From Cyclobacteriaceae bacterium (GTDB lineage Bacteria > Bacteroidota > Bacteroidia > Cytophagales > Cyclobacteriaceae), in assembly GCA_019638355.1 (NCBI GenBank), contig JAHBTY010000001.1, positions 620,001 through 684,000 of the forward strand: DNA of 64,000 nt. The letters run 5' to 3'. A program made the translations under genes and the position numbers. Position 1 is the first letter of the stretch, and every line of letters begins with the position of its first letter. This document shows, in pieces, positions 17,801-27,036 of the stretch. The notes under the pieces were generated by a model. That model was not told the origin of the DNA and did no database searches. It was given only the letters and a program-made list of their open reading frames with translations.

Positions 17801-17849
17801 TAGGCGTCAGACGCCTAACTCACTGAAGTCAGGTTTTTCAACCTGACTT
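17801..17849 (+). terminator. Palindrome plus hairpin after the CocE-type gene
   Basis: TAGGCGTCAGACGCCTA (17801-17817) is a perfect palindrome around one central base. It is followed by a second hairpin, AAGTCAGGTT (17826-17835) with AACCTGACTT (17840-17849) and a 4-base loop, then TTCTTATTT. The second resembles an intrinsic terminator. The first resembles the palindrome at 54061-54073 in design. Confidence 0.65.
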
Positions 17850-17949
17850 TCTTATTTCAAAATTCATCAGTTGGGTCGGAGATACAACTGTAACGCAAAC
17901 AGGACGGGGTGAGGGCAATTTTCCTATCTTCGCACCCATATTTTTTCGT

Positions 17950-18909
17950 ATGAAGAAAACCAAAGTATTATTGATTGGAGCCGGTGGGCAATTAGGATCG
18001 GAGTTAACACAAGGCTTGTGGAAAATCTACGGCCAGGAAAACGTGGTGGCCTCCGACATAAAAGATGCGCAGGGTATTTTAAAAGAAGGGCTGTACGAAA
18101 AATTTGATGTCATGCAGCGCGATCGGCTGTTTGAGTTGATCCGCAAATATGAGATCACACAAATCTATCACCTTGCAGCATTGCTTTCAGCCACAGGCGA
18201 GAAAGATCCGCGCTGGGCATGGAAGTTAAATATGGAGAGTTTACTCTTCGTGTTGGAAGCCGCTCACGAACTAAAACTTCATAAAGTATATTGGCCAAGC
18301 TCGATCGCTGCCTTTGGCCCAACAACTCCTAAACAAAATACGCCACAAGATACCATCATGGATCCTACCACGGTGTATGGCATTACCAAACTTGCCGGTG
18401 AGTTGTGGTGCGAATATTATTTCAGAAGATATGGTGTGGATGTGCGCAGCTTGCGATATCCGGGTTTGATTGGATACAAAACCCCACCCGGTGGCGGCAC
18501 TACCGATTATGCGGTGGATATTTATTTCAAAGCCATTAAAGAAAAAAAATACGAGTGCTTTCTGGCTGCCGATACGTATTTGCCCATGATGTATATGGAT
18601 GATGCCGTTAAAGCCACATTGGATTTAATGGAAGCTCCGGCTGAGAAAGTAAAAATCCGTTCAAGCTATAATATTGGTGCCATGAGCTTTTGTCCGGCAC
18701 AAGTTGCGGCTACTATTAAGAAACACATTCCGGAATTTGAGATTTCGTACAAACCGGATTTCCGACAAGCCATTGCCGATAGCTGGCCTAAATCAATTGA
18801 CGATTCCCCTGCACGACAGGATTGGGGTTGGCAGCATCAGTTTGGATTGGAGGAGATGACAAGGGATATTCTTGAAAATCTGGTGAAGCACCCGGAGTTG
18901 TTTCAATAG
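17950..18909 (+). CDS. tdh: L-threonine 3-dehydrogenase, short-chain/epimerase-like type
   Basis: The 319-residue protein is an extended short-chain dehydrogenase: NAD motif GAGGQLGSEL at residues 10-19, the ASDI acidic residue after the second strand, and catalytic Tyr-Lys in TVYGITKLAGE near 145. The sequence around SSIAAFGPTTP and LRYPGLIGYKTPPGGGTTDYA is the pattern I associate with the epimerase-like threonine dehydrogenases of Bacteroidota. It oxidises threonine to 2-amino-3-oxobutyrate, the substrate of Kbl encoded 2.4 kb upstream. It could be another NAD-sugar epimerase, but the Kbl neighbour makes threonine dehydrogenase more likely. TATCTTCG (17925-17932, 7 of 8 to the -7 consensus) lies 17 bases before the ATG. 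Confidence 0.88.
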   Translation: MKKTKVLLIGAGGQLGSELTQGLWKIYGQENVVASDIKDAQGILKEGLYEKFDVMQRDRLFELIRKYEITQIYHLAALLSATGEKDPRWAWKLNMESLLFVLEAAHELKLHKVYWPSSIAAFGPTTPKQNTPQDTIMDPTTVYGITKLAGELWCEYYFRRYGVDVRSLRYPGLIGYKTPPGGGTTDYAVDIYFKAIKEKKYECFLAADTYLPMMYMDDAVKATLDLMEAPAEKVKIRSSYNIGAMSFCPAQVAATIKKHIPEFEISYKPDFRQAIADSWPKSIDDSPARQDWGWQHQFGLEEMTRDILENLVKHPELFQ

Positions 18910-18979
18910 TTACTATATTCGGTTGCGTAACTCCTCTTTCAAATAAGATCAATCATCAATAGTTTACTAAATTCTGTTC

Positions 18980-20077
18980 TTAGTCTTTGGCTGGTTCAAT
19001 CTCGCTACTCGTTTTAAAGGTGTAAAGTATGGTTTCCAACTCACGCATGATCTCGCGCTGATCTTTACCAGGTGAAAAAGTAAAGCCTTCAATATAGTAA
19101 AACATACCCTGGGCTTCATCTACAAATGCAAACGACAAAAAAGGTCCGCCCATGGTTAGGTTGTTTGTTTTCCACAAACCCTTCATTTCTACAGCAAATT
19201 TTTTGTTGAAAGATATCTCACGCGTCAGAATGGGTTTATGCAATACAGTGGTTTCTGTAAGCAAGTGCGTTTCGGGACGCTCAGGATCTTCGAATAGATA
19301 TTGCTTGCAGATTGCATCGCGAAAAGCAATTAAGCTATCGCGTTGAAACTGTGCTTGCGAAGTATATTTTTTTCGTGCAATAAAAACATCTTTATCATCA
19401 TACGGATTTATTTGTCGCGCCCAGAAAAAATCCGGTTCCTGCTGCACCAGTTGATACCCGAAGGGAATTTTCATTTCGCACTTAAACTCTTTGCGCAGCA
19501 TGGGCGCAATACCTTTAGGTTGACCCGATTTATAGAGTGAAGTGGTTAGCCGTTCGCGCTCGCGTTGATTAAAGTACTCTACCATCTTACTGCTGTTGGC
19601 TTGTACGTACTGAATCAGCTCTGCTTCAGTTTGTGCAAACAGAAACAGTACTTCCTGATTTTTTGCGAACACATCGCGTGCATTCTGGCTAAACAGGTTA
19701 GGGTTAGCTTTCAGTTGTTCTAACGATTCGGGTGTAAACGTGGCCCTGATTTGGCGCGCACCCTGGGTTTTCTGATCAAAGGTTACGGCAAAGATCAGAT
19801 TTCTGCGTTGCTTCAAAACAAAATTTAGCTTCCGCGGATCGATCCAACGCATGTGAAAGATTGCTTCCTTGCGCGGCAGGCCTTCCATTTCTGCTCTAAA
19901 GATAGAGTCTAATGTACTGCCCAGCGGCCCTTTCCATTGTACCGAATCCATTATCAGAAAAATATCGCCCGTTTTGCCCGAAGCAGGAGGAAGGTTTTTA
20001 CTTCCGGGCTCGGTGCAGGCCAGCACAACAAGTAACAGTACGAATGGAAAAAGATAGTTCATGCAAAACTTACGCAT
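18980..20077 (-). CDS. DUF4837 lipoprotein
   Basis: The 365-residue protein has a lipoprotein signal with the lipidated Cys at 21 (LLVVLACTEPG); an in-frame ATG at 20062 gives a shorter but equivalent signal. The body contains GDIFLIMDSVQWKGPLGSTL and later ARQINPYDDKDVFIARKKYT, a layout I recognise as the Bacteroidota family DUF4837, of unknown function. It is probably anchored in the outer or inner membrane. It is the last gene of the envelope cluster that begins near 29.5 kb, 44 bases after mltD. Confidence 0.85.
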   Translation of the reverse strand: MRKFCMNYLFPFVLLLVVLACTEPGSKNLPPASGKTGDIFLIMDSVQWKGPLGSTLDSIFRAEMEGLPRKEAIFHMRWIDPRKLNFVLKQRRNLIFAVTFDQKTQGARQIRATFTPESLEQLKANPNLFSQNARDVFAKNQEVLFLFAQTEAELIQYVQANSSKMVEYFNQRERERLTTSLYKSGQPKGIAPMLRKEFKCEMKIPFGYQLVQQEPDFFWARQINPYDDKDVFIARKKYTSQAQFQRDSLIAFRDAICKQYLFEDPERPETHLLTETTVLHKPILTREISFNKKFAVEMKGLWKTNNLTMGGPFLSFAFVDEAQGMFYYIEGFTFSPGKDQREIMRELETILYTFKTSSEIEPAKD

Positions 20078-20121
20078 CTGTAATTCTTAAAGGATTAATT
20101 CGTCACAACCAAAACAACAAC

Positions 20122-21549
20122 TTACCCCACAATTAGTTTTTGACCTGGCTGCAGGTTATTGTTTTTCAGGTTGTTCAGATTTTTTATTTGCTCAACGGTA
20201 AGCCCTGCTTTACGCGAAATATCCCACAGGGTATCACCCGGCTGCACAATGTAGGTTTTTGTATCGGGCGACAATGATATTGGCTCAACAACTTTTTTTG
20301 CTATGGGCTGAGCTGGCGCATAAACATAAAGTTTCTGGCCTGCATAAATGGTATTGGAAGTTAAATTATTCCATTCTTTAAGTGCGCCTACACTAACATT
20401 GAAACGCAAGGCAATACCACCCAGCACATCGCCTGGTGCAACTTTATAAATGGTGGTAGTGCCGTTGGCAGGAGCAGCCGCGTACATCATAACAGCCGAT
20501 TCTTTTTTGCCAACACGCATGGCCGAATCCAGTATTGCCACACGATTTGAATCCAGAATTATTTTTGAATAAACGGGAATTTTTACCGTATAGGTTTTAC
20601 CGTTGCCGGGAATAATATTATGCCGGATAGCGGGATTTAACTTTTGCATGTCTTCCAGGCATGTGCCCGTTAACCGGGCTAAGGTGCCTAAATGCAAATG
20701 ATGGTTTACTGAAAGGGTATCGTAAGGTGGAAATTGTTCGCGCACTGTTTCAAGCATGTTGTGATGTTCCGCGTAATTCATAGCATAGATAATGGCAATA
20801 AACTGGGGCACATAGGCGCGCGTTTCGCGTGGCAAATGCGGATAAACTTCCCAAAAAGATTTTTTGTAACCTGATTTTCGCACAGCCTTCCGCACAGTAC
20901 CAGGGCCGGAGTTGTAAGCAGCCAGAGCAAGTTCCCAATTGCCAAAAATGGTATGTAATTGTGAAAGATAACGACAAGCTGCTTCGGTTGACTTTTCCGG
21001 ATCCATCCGGTCATCGATATACCAATCGGTTTGTAAACCAAAGTATCGCCCCGTGCCCGACATGAACTGCCATAAACCAACAGCCCGCGCCCGCGAAACG
21101 GCCCGCGGATTAAGACCCGATTCAATGATGGACAGGTATTTCAACTCATCGGGTAAATTATAAAGTGCGAGGTACTTTTCGAATAACGGGAAGTAAAGAT
21201 CTTTTTTACGTTGCATAGCGCGCGTGTAATCGCGGTTACGCACGGTAAAATAATCGATAAAGCCGTGTACGGTTGTGTTGTAGGTAAGTGGAATTTGCTG
21301 TTGAATACATAACAACCGATCGCTTAGCAATTCGGGTGTATCATCGCCCGGAATAAACTCTACATCGCCCGGAAACACGGGAAGTAGTTGAAGGGTGTCC
21401 ACCTCATCGGCAACAGCCAATGTATCCATTACGGGCAGCAATACTGTATCGGGTGGCGGAAGCGGATTTTGTGCAAGGCAAGGAAAAGCAAAGAAACTCA
21501 ACACCAAAGTGACACCAACCTTCAATACACCTGTTTTTATACTTGCCAT
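20122..21549 (-). CDS. mltD: Membrane-bound lytic murein transglycosylase D-like (SLT + LysM)
   Basis: Cleaves peptidoglycan glycan strands with 1,6-anhydro-product formation. The 475-residue protein has a signal peptide (about 1-26), an SLT domain (about 125-250) with the catalytic Glu143 in LSIIESGLNPRAVS and the AVGLWQFMSGTGRYFGL segment, followed by the AYNSGPGTVRKA motif. Two clear LysM domains lie at about 368-412 and 431-475 (YIVQPGDTLWDISRKAGL), with a divergent third region before. The signal has a Cys at 24 but not in a convincing lipobox, so membrane anchoring is uncertain. gatA ends only 2 bases upstream. Confidence 0.93.
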   Translation of the reverse strand: MASIKTGVLKVGVTLVLSFFAFPCLAQNPLPPPDTVLLPVMDTLAVADEVDTLQLLPVFPGDVEFIPGDDTPELLSDRLLCIQQQIPLTYNTTVHGFIDYFTVRNRDYTRAMQRKKDLYFPLFEKYLALYNLPDELKYLSIIESGLNPRAVSRARAVGLWQFMSGTGRYFGLQTDWYIDDRMDPEKSTEAACRYLSQLHTIFGNWELALAAYNSGPGTVRKAVRKSGYKKSFWEVYPHLPRETRAYVPQFIAIIYAMNYAEHHNMLETVREQFPPYDTLSVNHHLHLGTLARLTGTCLEDMQKLNPAIRHNIIPGNGKTYTVKIPVYSKIILDSNRVAILDSAMRVGKKESAVMMYAAAPANGTTTIYKVAPGDVLGGIALRFNVSVGALKEWNNLTSNTIYAGQKLYVYAPAQPIAKKVVEPISLSPDTKTYIVQPGDTLWDISRKAGLTVEQIKNLNNLKNNNLQPGQKLIVG

Positions 21550-21551
21550 AA

Positions 21552-22976
21552 TTACGCTAAGTTCTGGATTACCTTCGAAAACTGAAAGAGTCCGGCTTCA
21601 TCAAAGTCGTTGGCGGTAATTTGCAAACCAATAGGTAACCCTTGCTGATCAGTTCCACACGGAACTGAAATAGCCGGAACACCCGCCACATTAGCATGAA
21701 CGGAAAACAAATCAGCCAAATACATTTCTACCGGGTTATTGGTGTGCTCACCAATTTTAAATGCTGTAGTAGGCGTAGTGGGCGATAAGATGAAATCGTA
21801 TTGTGTTAAAATTTGTTTGGTTTGTTCACGAATCAGGCGTCTTACTTTTTGAGCTTGGGTATAGTAGGCATCGTAATAGCGGGCGCTTAATACAAACGTG
21901 CCCAGCAAAATTCTACGTTGAACTTCTTTACCAAATCCTTCGGCTCGTGTTTTTTTGTACATCGACTGCAAGTCGGTTGTGTTGGGGCTTCGGTATCCGT
22001 ACCGCACACCATCGTACCGCGATAAGTTTGAACTGGCTTCGGCAGTAGCAAGTATGTAATACGTGGGTAGTATAAATTCGCTTAGCGCGAAATCAACACC
22101 TTCTACAACATGCCCGGCATTTTGAAGTTGGTTGATTTTTGTTTGCAGTGCAGTTTTGATTTCGGGCTGTACGGCATCGGAAAGCAACGCATCTTTCAGG
22201 TATGCAACCTTAAATTTTTTTGTGGTATTGCTCAAGGCATCTTCAAAGCGTGGAACCGGCTTACGCGAAACGGTACTATCAAATTCATCGGCACCGGAAA
22301 TTACCTGCAGCACGCGGGCCATTGTTTCTAAATTCTTGGAGAAGATGCCGACACAATCGAAAGATGATCCGTAAGCAATAAGTCCGTGCCTGGAAATGCG
22401 CGAGTAGGTTGGCTTTAAACCGTAAATGCCACAAAAGGCTGCAGGTTGCCGAACCGAACCTCCGGTATCAGAACCTAATGACACATCGCACATATCGGCC
22501 ATAACGGCCACAGCCGAGCCACCTGATGAACCACCGGGCACACGGGTATTATCAATATCATTTAGTACCGGACCGAAGGCTGAGTTTTCGTTCGAAGATC
22601 CCATAGCAAACTCATCGCAATTTTGCCGACCGATGATGATGGCATCTTCGTTGAGCAAACGTTGCACAGCCGTAGCGGTGAACTTTGAAATAAAACCGTT
22701 CAGAATTTTACTGCTGGCTTGCAGCGGATGATTTTCGTAGGCTAATACATCTTTAATGCCTACCACAAGGCCAGCTAACTTACCTGCCGTGCCCTGTTTG
22801 ATTTTTTCATCAATCAAACGGGCGCGGTCAAGTGCTTCGTTAGTAAACACACTCAAAAAAGCATTGAGGTGTTTCTTGGTTTCAATGGTTTGTAAAAAAC
22901 GGTTTACCCGATCCGTACAGGATTGGCCGTTACTAAAATGGGGGTGTGAAGGTGTTACGTTAGCAGCGGTATTCAA
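21552..22976 (-). CDS. gatA: Aspartyl/glutamyl-tRNA amidotransferase subunit A
   Basis: Amidase subunit of GatCAB, which converts Glu-tRNA-Gln and Asp-tRNA-Asn to the amides, supplying ammonia from glutamine. The amidase triad is intact: Lys75 (VVGIKDVLAY), cis-Ser150 (VPGGSSGGSA) and Ser174 (DTGGSVRQPA). Their spacing matches that of characterised GatA enzymes. At 474 residues the length is normal. Neither gatB nor gatC is in the window. It lies between tatA and mltD, 3 bases from tatA, so it seems to ride in an envelope operon. Confidence 0.95.
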   Translation of the reverse strand: MNTAANVTPSHPHFSNGQSCTDRVNRFLQTIETKKHLNAFLSVFTNEALDRARLIDEKIKQGTAGKLAGLVVGIKDVLAYENHPLQASSKILNGFISKFTATAVQRLLNEDAIIIGRQNCDEFAMGSSNENSAFGPVLNDIDNTRVPGGSSGGSAVAVMADMCDVSLGSDTGGSVRQPAAFCGIYGLKPTYSRISRHGLIAYGSSFDCVGIFSKNLETMARVLQVISGADEFDSTVSRKPVPRFEDALSNTTKKFKVAYLKDALLSDAVQPEIKTALQTKINQLQNAGHVVEGVDFALSEFILPTYYILATAEASSNLSRYDGVRYGYRSPNTTDLQSMYKKTRAEGFGKEVQRRILLGTFVLSARYYDAYYTQAQKVRRLIREQTKQILTQYDFILSPTTPTTAFKIGEHTNNPVEMYLADLFSVHANVAGVPAISVPCGTDQQGLPIGLQITANDFDEAGLFQFSKVIQNLA

Positions 22977-22979
22977 TGC

Positions 22980-23189
22980 TTACTTCTCTTCAATCTTCGG
23001 TATTTCTTTACCGGCATCGTCCACCTCTTTCTTTACGTCCTTAACGGCATCTTTGAATTCGCGGAAGCCTTTACCAAGACCTTTTGCAAACTCAGGAATT
23101 TTTTTGGCACCAAAGAAAATCAGCACGAATAAACCGATTACCACCCACTCACCCATACCGGGCATCCCGATCAAAAGAATTGCGCTCAT
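22980..23189 (-). CDS. tatA: Twin-arginine translocase TatA/E-like protein
   Basis: A 69-residue protein with a short N-terminal part, one membrane helix (about 13-27, GEWVVIGLFVLIFFGAKKIP) and the FGAKKIPEFAKGLGKG hinge and amphipathic helix that define TatA/Hcf106 proteins. It ends in a charged tail. TatA forms the pore of the Tat export pathway for folded proteins; TatC is not in the window. The next gene downstream, gatA, starts 3 bases away. TatA and TatE/B cannot be separated by sequence at this size. Confidence 0.92.
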   Translation of the reverse strand: MSAILLIGMPGMGEWVVIGLFVLIFFGAKKIPEFAKGLGKGFREFKDAVKDVKKEVDDAGKEIPKIEEK

Positions 23190-23298
23190 AGTGAAATATT
23201 AAGAGTGTAAAGATAGATAAATATGAATAAATGAATAGCAGCAAGGCTTTTTGTTGAGGTTTGTTGTGTGCGTAAAACCCTGATTTTAGCCGTTTAAC

Positions 23299-24507
23299 CT
23301 AATTTCGAAGCCATTCTTGCGGATTGAGGGCATCAAAGTTCTTTCGAATTTGAAAACGAAGTTCAGAAATACCTTCTGCGTTGGGTACTACAGTTCCAAT
23401 AATTTGATTTGTATTTACCTGCTGCCCTTGCTTTACAGTTATATCTTTTAAGCCTGCATATACTGTAAAATAGTCGCCATGTTTAATGATTACGCTATTG
23501 CCAATTCCGGGCGTAAATGCAACCCGGCTTACCTCACCATTAAAAATGGATTTCACGGGTTCACCTTGTCGGGTTTGAATGTTAACCCCATCGTTCTGAA
23601 TTACAATTCCTTTTAATACCGGGTGATTTTGTCTTCCAAACCCCTGCGACACAAAACCGGAAACCGGCCATGGAAATTTATTCTTGTTATCAGCAAACGA
23701 AGCGGACAAGGCTACAGCTGCTTCTGATACTTCGCGGCCGGTTTTATTCCGTTCGCGCTCACGTGCTTCGCGAGCAGCTCTTTCCAGCTCTTCTTTTATA
23801 ATCTTGGCAATGAGGTTATCCAATTCGGCTACGGCTTTACGGGTATTCTCTAATTCTTTCCGAAGTTCTTTCTCTTGTTTTTCAAGATTGCGAACAAGTG
23901 TGCGTTGTTTTTGCTTCAGATTTGTTAGTTGCTGGTTTTGTTTAAGTTCTTCGTTTAACAATGAATTTTTTTCAGAGCGTTTTATTTGCGTTACCCGTAC
24001 TTGTTCTTTTAAAATACCTTGTACTTTTTCGATGGCCACAGCCTGATCTTGCCGTGCTTTGCCATATTGTTCCATGTACTTGAGGCGCATCATCATCTGA
24101 TCGAATGATTGAGCCGAAAACAAAAAGGTTAACTTGTCAATTTTGCCGCTTGCTTTTTGTGCAGCAAACAGCATGGCAGCATATTCTTCTTTTAATTTTT
24201 TAAGATCACGCTCCAGGGCGTCAATAATCTGGTTGTTTTCGCCTATGTCATAATCCAGCAACGATACTTCGTTTTGGATTGATTTGATAAGGGATTCCTG
24301 CTGGACAATACGTTGGTTAAGTGCGGCAAGTTCTCCTAACGAGTTTTTCTTTTGCTCACCGGTTTCTTCCAGAATCCGTTCGGTTTCTTTTATCTTTTCA
24401 AGATTAAGTTGCTTTTCGCGCTGAAGTTGAGTTTTGGATTTTTGGGCAGATACGGAAAAGCCTATGAATAGGAAAAACGCAAACGCAAATAGTTTACCTG
24501 CGGTCAT
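23299..24507 (-). CDS. EnvC-like murein hydrolase activator (degenerate M23 domain)
   Basis: The 402-residue protein has a signal peptide (about 1-21, FLFIGFSVSAQ), long coiled coils (about 22-255) rich in Glu, Lys and Gln, and a C-terminal LytM/M23 domain (about 276-402). Zinc ligands expected in active enzymes are mostly lost: the HxxxD pair is replaced by Asn305 and Asn309 (QNDGVNI), and the later HxH region reads SELRFQIR. It should therefore not cut peptidoglycan but activate amidases at division, as EnvC does. Its start overlaps the end of the DUF4292 gene by 14 bases. Confidence 0.9.
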   Translation of the reverse strand: MTAGKLFAFAFFLFIGFSVSAQKSKTQLQREKQLNLEKIKETERILEETGEQKKNSLGELAALNQRIVQQESLIKSIQNEVSLLDYDIGENNQIIDALERDLKKLKEEYAAMLFAAQKASGKIDKLTFLFSAQSFDQMMMRLKYMEQYGKARQDQAVAIEKVQGILKEQVRVTQIKRSEKNSLLNEELKQNQQLTNLKQKQRTLVRNLEKQEKELRKELENTRKAVAELDNLIAKIIKEELERAAREARERERNKTGREVSEAAVALSASFADNKNKFPWPVSGFVSQGFGRQNHPVLKGIVIQNDGVNIQTRQGEPVKSIFNGEVSRVAFTPGIGNSVIIKHGDYFTVYAGLKDITVKQGQQVNTNQIIGTVVPNAEGISELRFQIRKNFDALNPQEWLRN

Positions 24508-25249
24508 ATCGCTTGGGGATATTGAATGGAAACTTCAATTCCTTATCACCAATTTCAATTTTATTATACTCGAAAGTAATGGTGTTATTAATCAGGCCTG
24601 CTGTTGTTTTATAAAATACGCTTACCACTCCGTTGTAAGGAAGGTTTTTTTCGCCCAGTGGTTGAAAGTTGGCATATTCCAGCATGAGTTTATTGTTGGT
24701 GTTAGATTCAACCAATTCTACCTTTTCTATTTTTTTAATGATGGGGTTTATGATGCTTTTGATGGTTACGGTATTTTCATGTTGCAACAAAACATCAAAA
24801 TTTCCGGAGCGGCCTATTTCATCTGTTGTTTCTTTGGCGCGAATGAGGTTGCCCAGCATAGCAGCCTCTAAAACACTGTAGTTTATTTCGAAGTTAAATC
24901 GATTGGATAATTCTTTATAATCAAACACATAATATTCCTTATCAACATTGCTTACTACGGTTATGGAATCGCGGTTAATGAGTGCTTTGCCACCCTGCAC
25001 ACCCACTACCGAAAACGTCATCCAGATTACACTGTCCTTGCGGATGCGGATGTTGGCCTTTACTTCGCGTTCACGTTTATCATCGCGAAATACCATGCGG
25101 GCTTTGCCGTGCATGTAGCCAAAGTCTATTTCTTCAATATCTACAGTTTTAATAGCCTGGGGTACAGTTAGAGTAGGCACCGCTTTGCGTTGGCACGCCT
25201 GTAAATGCAGCAGTAGTGCCAGGCCAAAAAGTAAAACGAAACTACGCAT
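24494..25249 (-). CDS. DUF4292 lipoprotein
   Basis: From the ATG at 25249 the protein is 251 residues; an ATG at 25279 would add ten residues before the signal. The signal ends in a lipobox with Cys19 (LLHLQACQRKA). The conserved stretch IDFGYMHGKARMVF and VIWMTFSVVGVQGGKALIN fit the Bacteroidota family DUF4292, a beta-rich, LolA/LolB-like fold by general appearance; that structural comment is inference. It probably sits on the outer membrane. It lies between the TPR protein and the EnvC-like gene and overlaps the latter. Confidence 0.86.
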   Translation of the reverse strand: MRSFVLLFGLALLLHLQACQRKAVPTLTVPQAIKTVDIEEIDFGYMHGKARMVFRDDKREREVKANIRIRKDSVIWMTFSVVGVQGGKALINRDSITVVSNVDKEYYVFDYKELSNRFNFEINYSVLEAAMLGNLIRAKETTDEIGRSGNFDVLLQHENTVTIKSIINPIIKKIEKVELVESNTNNKLMLEYANFQPLGEKNLPYNGVVSVFYKTTAGLINNTITFEYNKIEIGDKELKFPFNIPKRYDRR

Positions 25250-25286
25250 GTGTAAACTCAAAAAATTAAAGCCGCCCAAAGGTAAA

Positions 25287-27023
25287 TTAATTTAACCTTC
25301 GGTTGCTAATTTTTTTATCCAGGCGGGAGTGGTCGGCACTGCTTTCGCGCGCTTTTTGCCAATGTTTAACAGCGTTATCTACTTCGCCCAGCTTAAATAA
25401 TATATCGCCATAATGTTCCCAATGGGTTGCCGATACAGTTGAGCCTTGTACTACTTTCTCCATAATTTTTCGGGCCTCTTTGTATTTGCCTTGTGCAAAC
25501 AATACCCAGGCATAGGTATCCAGATAAGAATAATTGGCTGGATGTGCCTTTATTAACTGAGCAGCCATTTTTTCAGCTTTATCCAGGTTTTCTCCGCGCA
25601 CGGCCAGGTAGTAGCTGTAATTGTTCAGCACGATATCGTTGCCAGGGTTGTAAGCAAGAGCTTCTTCATAGGCTTTATCAGATTTTGAATATTCTTTCGC
25701 TCCGTTGTAACAATCGCCCAATAAGGTGTTCAGATCGCTAATAAATGCAGGGTTGGCGGCTGAAAGTTTTTTGGCCTGCTCTAATGAATATGCAGCCTCG
25801 CGAAATTGCTTCTTTTTTAACAACCCAAATCCATGAAAATAATAAATCATACTTTGATTGGGAAAAAGTTCCAGTGCTTTTTCTGCATGGTGTATCAAAC
25901 TGTCTAGCGGGTTGGTTTGCGATTCCAGGTAGAGCAGGTTTTGCCAGGCTTCGTAGTTATTGGTTCCGCCCAAAATGGCTTGCCGGTATTTTATCAATGC
26001 CTTATCATTGTTTTGCAAAGCCATCCATAGATCGGCAGCTACCAGGTGAACGTTGGCTTCGGCAGGGTAATCTGTTTCAAGTTGTTTTATAAGTTCCAAT
26101 AAAAATTTCTCTAACGTTGGGTTGGTATTTTTTTGTGTAAGGAGGGCGCTGTACGTGCTTACCATTAATAGCTTGCTATCCAGGTTTACCTGCGGATCTT
26201 CGATTACTTGCCGTACAAGCTGCTGCGATTTTTCTTCCTGGCCATTATCGCGGTACAGGCCCGCCAACAACATTTTAACTGAGCCGGCTTCGTTTTCGTC
26301 CTGCAAATATTTTTCGAGTGTGGTTATTGCCTGGTTTCGGTTACCCGTTTGTGCCAAAAGTTCGGCATAGCCCATTACATACTTGGGTTCGTCCGGGAAT
26401 GCCAACATAAGTTTTTCGCCTTCGGCCAAGGCATCGTTAATCTTGCCTTTATCTAAATAAATGCGTTGTTTTTGAACAGAAGAAATTTCACTTATGCCAA
26501 GTGCTGCTTCAGCACGCGTGTAAGTTTTAAGGGCATCATCCTCGCGTTTGGCATATATGTATAAGGCTGCTAACTCAAATAAATGTTCTTCTGTGCCCTT
26601 CACTTCTTTTAACATGGTTTCGAGTGCAGCCGTTGCTTTGTCGAACTGATTGCGGCCGGCATAGATGGTGGAGGCTAATAAATAAAAGTATTTGTTTTTC
26701 TTTTCTAACCGCAGTGCATTTTCAATACTTACAGTTGCCTGTTGCTGATCTTCATCTTTAACGCCTTTTGCCCATACTTCAGCAATTTTATAATGAATGG
26801 TTGCATTTTCGGGCGCCAGTTCGGCTGCTTTTTGAAAGTACAGCAAGGCTTTGGAGTAGTCTTCCAATACAAAAAACTTTTGCCCCTCGGTAAACGCAAA
26901 CTCAGCTTCGCGCAGGCGCATGGTTTCTGACCTTGTTTCTACTGCCTTTCGTTTTTGTGCTACCGCACCAATAGAAAGCGCCAGCAGGGTAAATACTAAA
27001 CTATAGATACGAAGTTGCTCCAC
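25287..27023 (-). CDS. Exported TPR-repeat protein
   Basis: I place the start at a GTG at 27023, giving 578 residues that begin with a compact signal peptide (MEQLRIYSLVFTLLALSIGA, cleavage after AVAQ). ATG choices at 27062-27095 would overlap the upstream gene and put extra residues ahead of the signal. The whole mature part is made of tetratricopeptide repeats (for example DYSKALLYFQKAAELAPENA near 60, then ELFPNQSMIYYFHGFGLLKK near 400). Such proteins scaffold protein complexes in the periplasm. No enzyme domain is visible. The start is 14 bases after the nucleotidyltransferase stop. Confidence 0.88.
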   Translation of the reverse strand: MEQLRIYSLVFTLLALSIGAVAQKRKAVETRSETMRLREAEFAFTEGQKFFVLEDYSKALLYFQKAAELAPENATIHYKIAEVWAKGVKDEDQQQATVSIENALRLEKKNKYFYLLASTIYAGRNQFDKATAALETMLKEVKGTEEHLFELAALYIYAKREDDALKTYTRAEAALGISEISSVQKQRIYLDKGKINDALAEGEKLMLAFPDEPKYVMGYAELLAQTGNRNQAITTLEKYLQDENEAGSVKMLLAGLYRDNGQEEKSQQLVRQVIEDPQVNLDSKLLMVSTYSALLTQKNTNPTLEKFLLELIKQLETDYPAEANVHLVAADLWMALQNNDKALIKYRQAILGGTNNYEAWQNLLYLESQTNPLDSLIHHAEKALELFPNQSMIYYFHGFGLLKKKQFREAAYSLEQAKKLSAANPAFISDLNTLLGDCYNGAKEYSKSDKAYEEALAYNPGNDIVLNNYSYYLAVRGENLDKAEKMAAQLIKAHPANYSYLDTYAWVLFAQGKYKEARKIMEKVVQGSTVSATHWEHYGDILFKLGEVDNAVKHWQKARESSADHSRLDKKISNRRLN

Positions 27024-27036
27024 CTGTTTTTTAAAA

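Noticed and set aside
24494-24507. Overlap of the DUF4292 and EnvC-like genes as a possible frameshift
   Set aside because: Both genes are complete with their own signals; a short overlap is normal in this operon.
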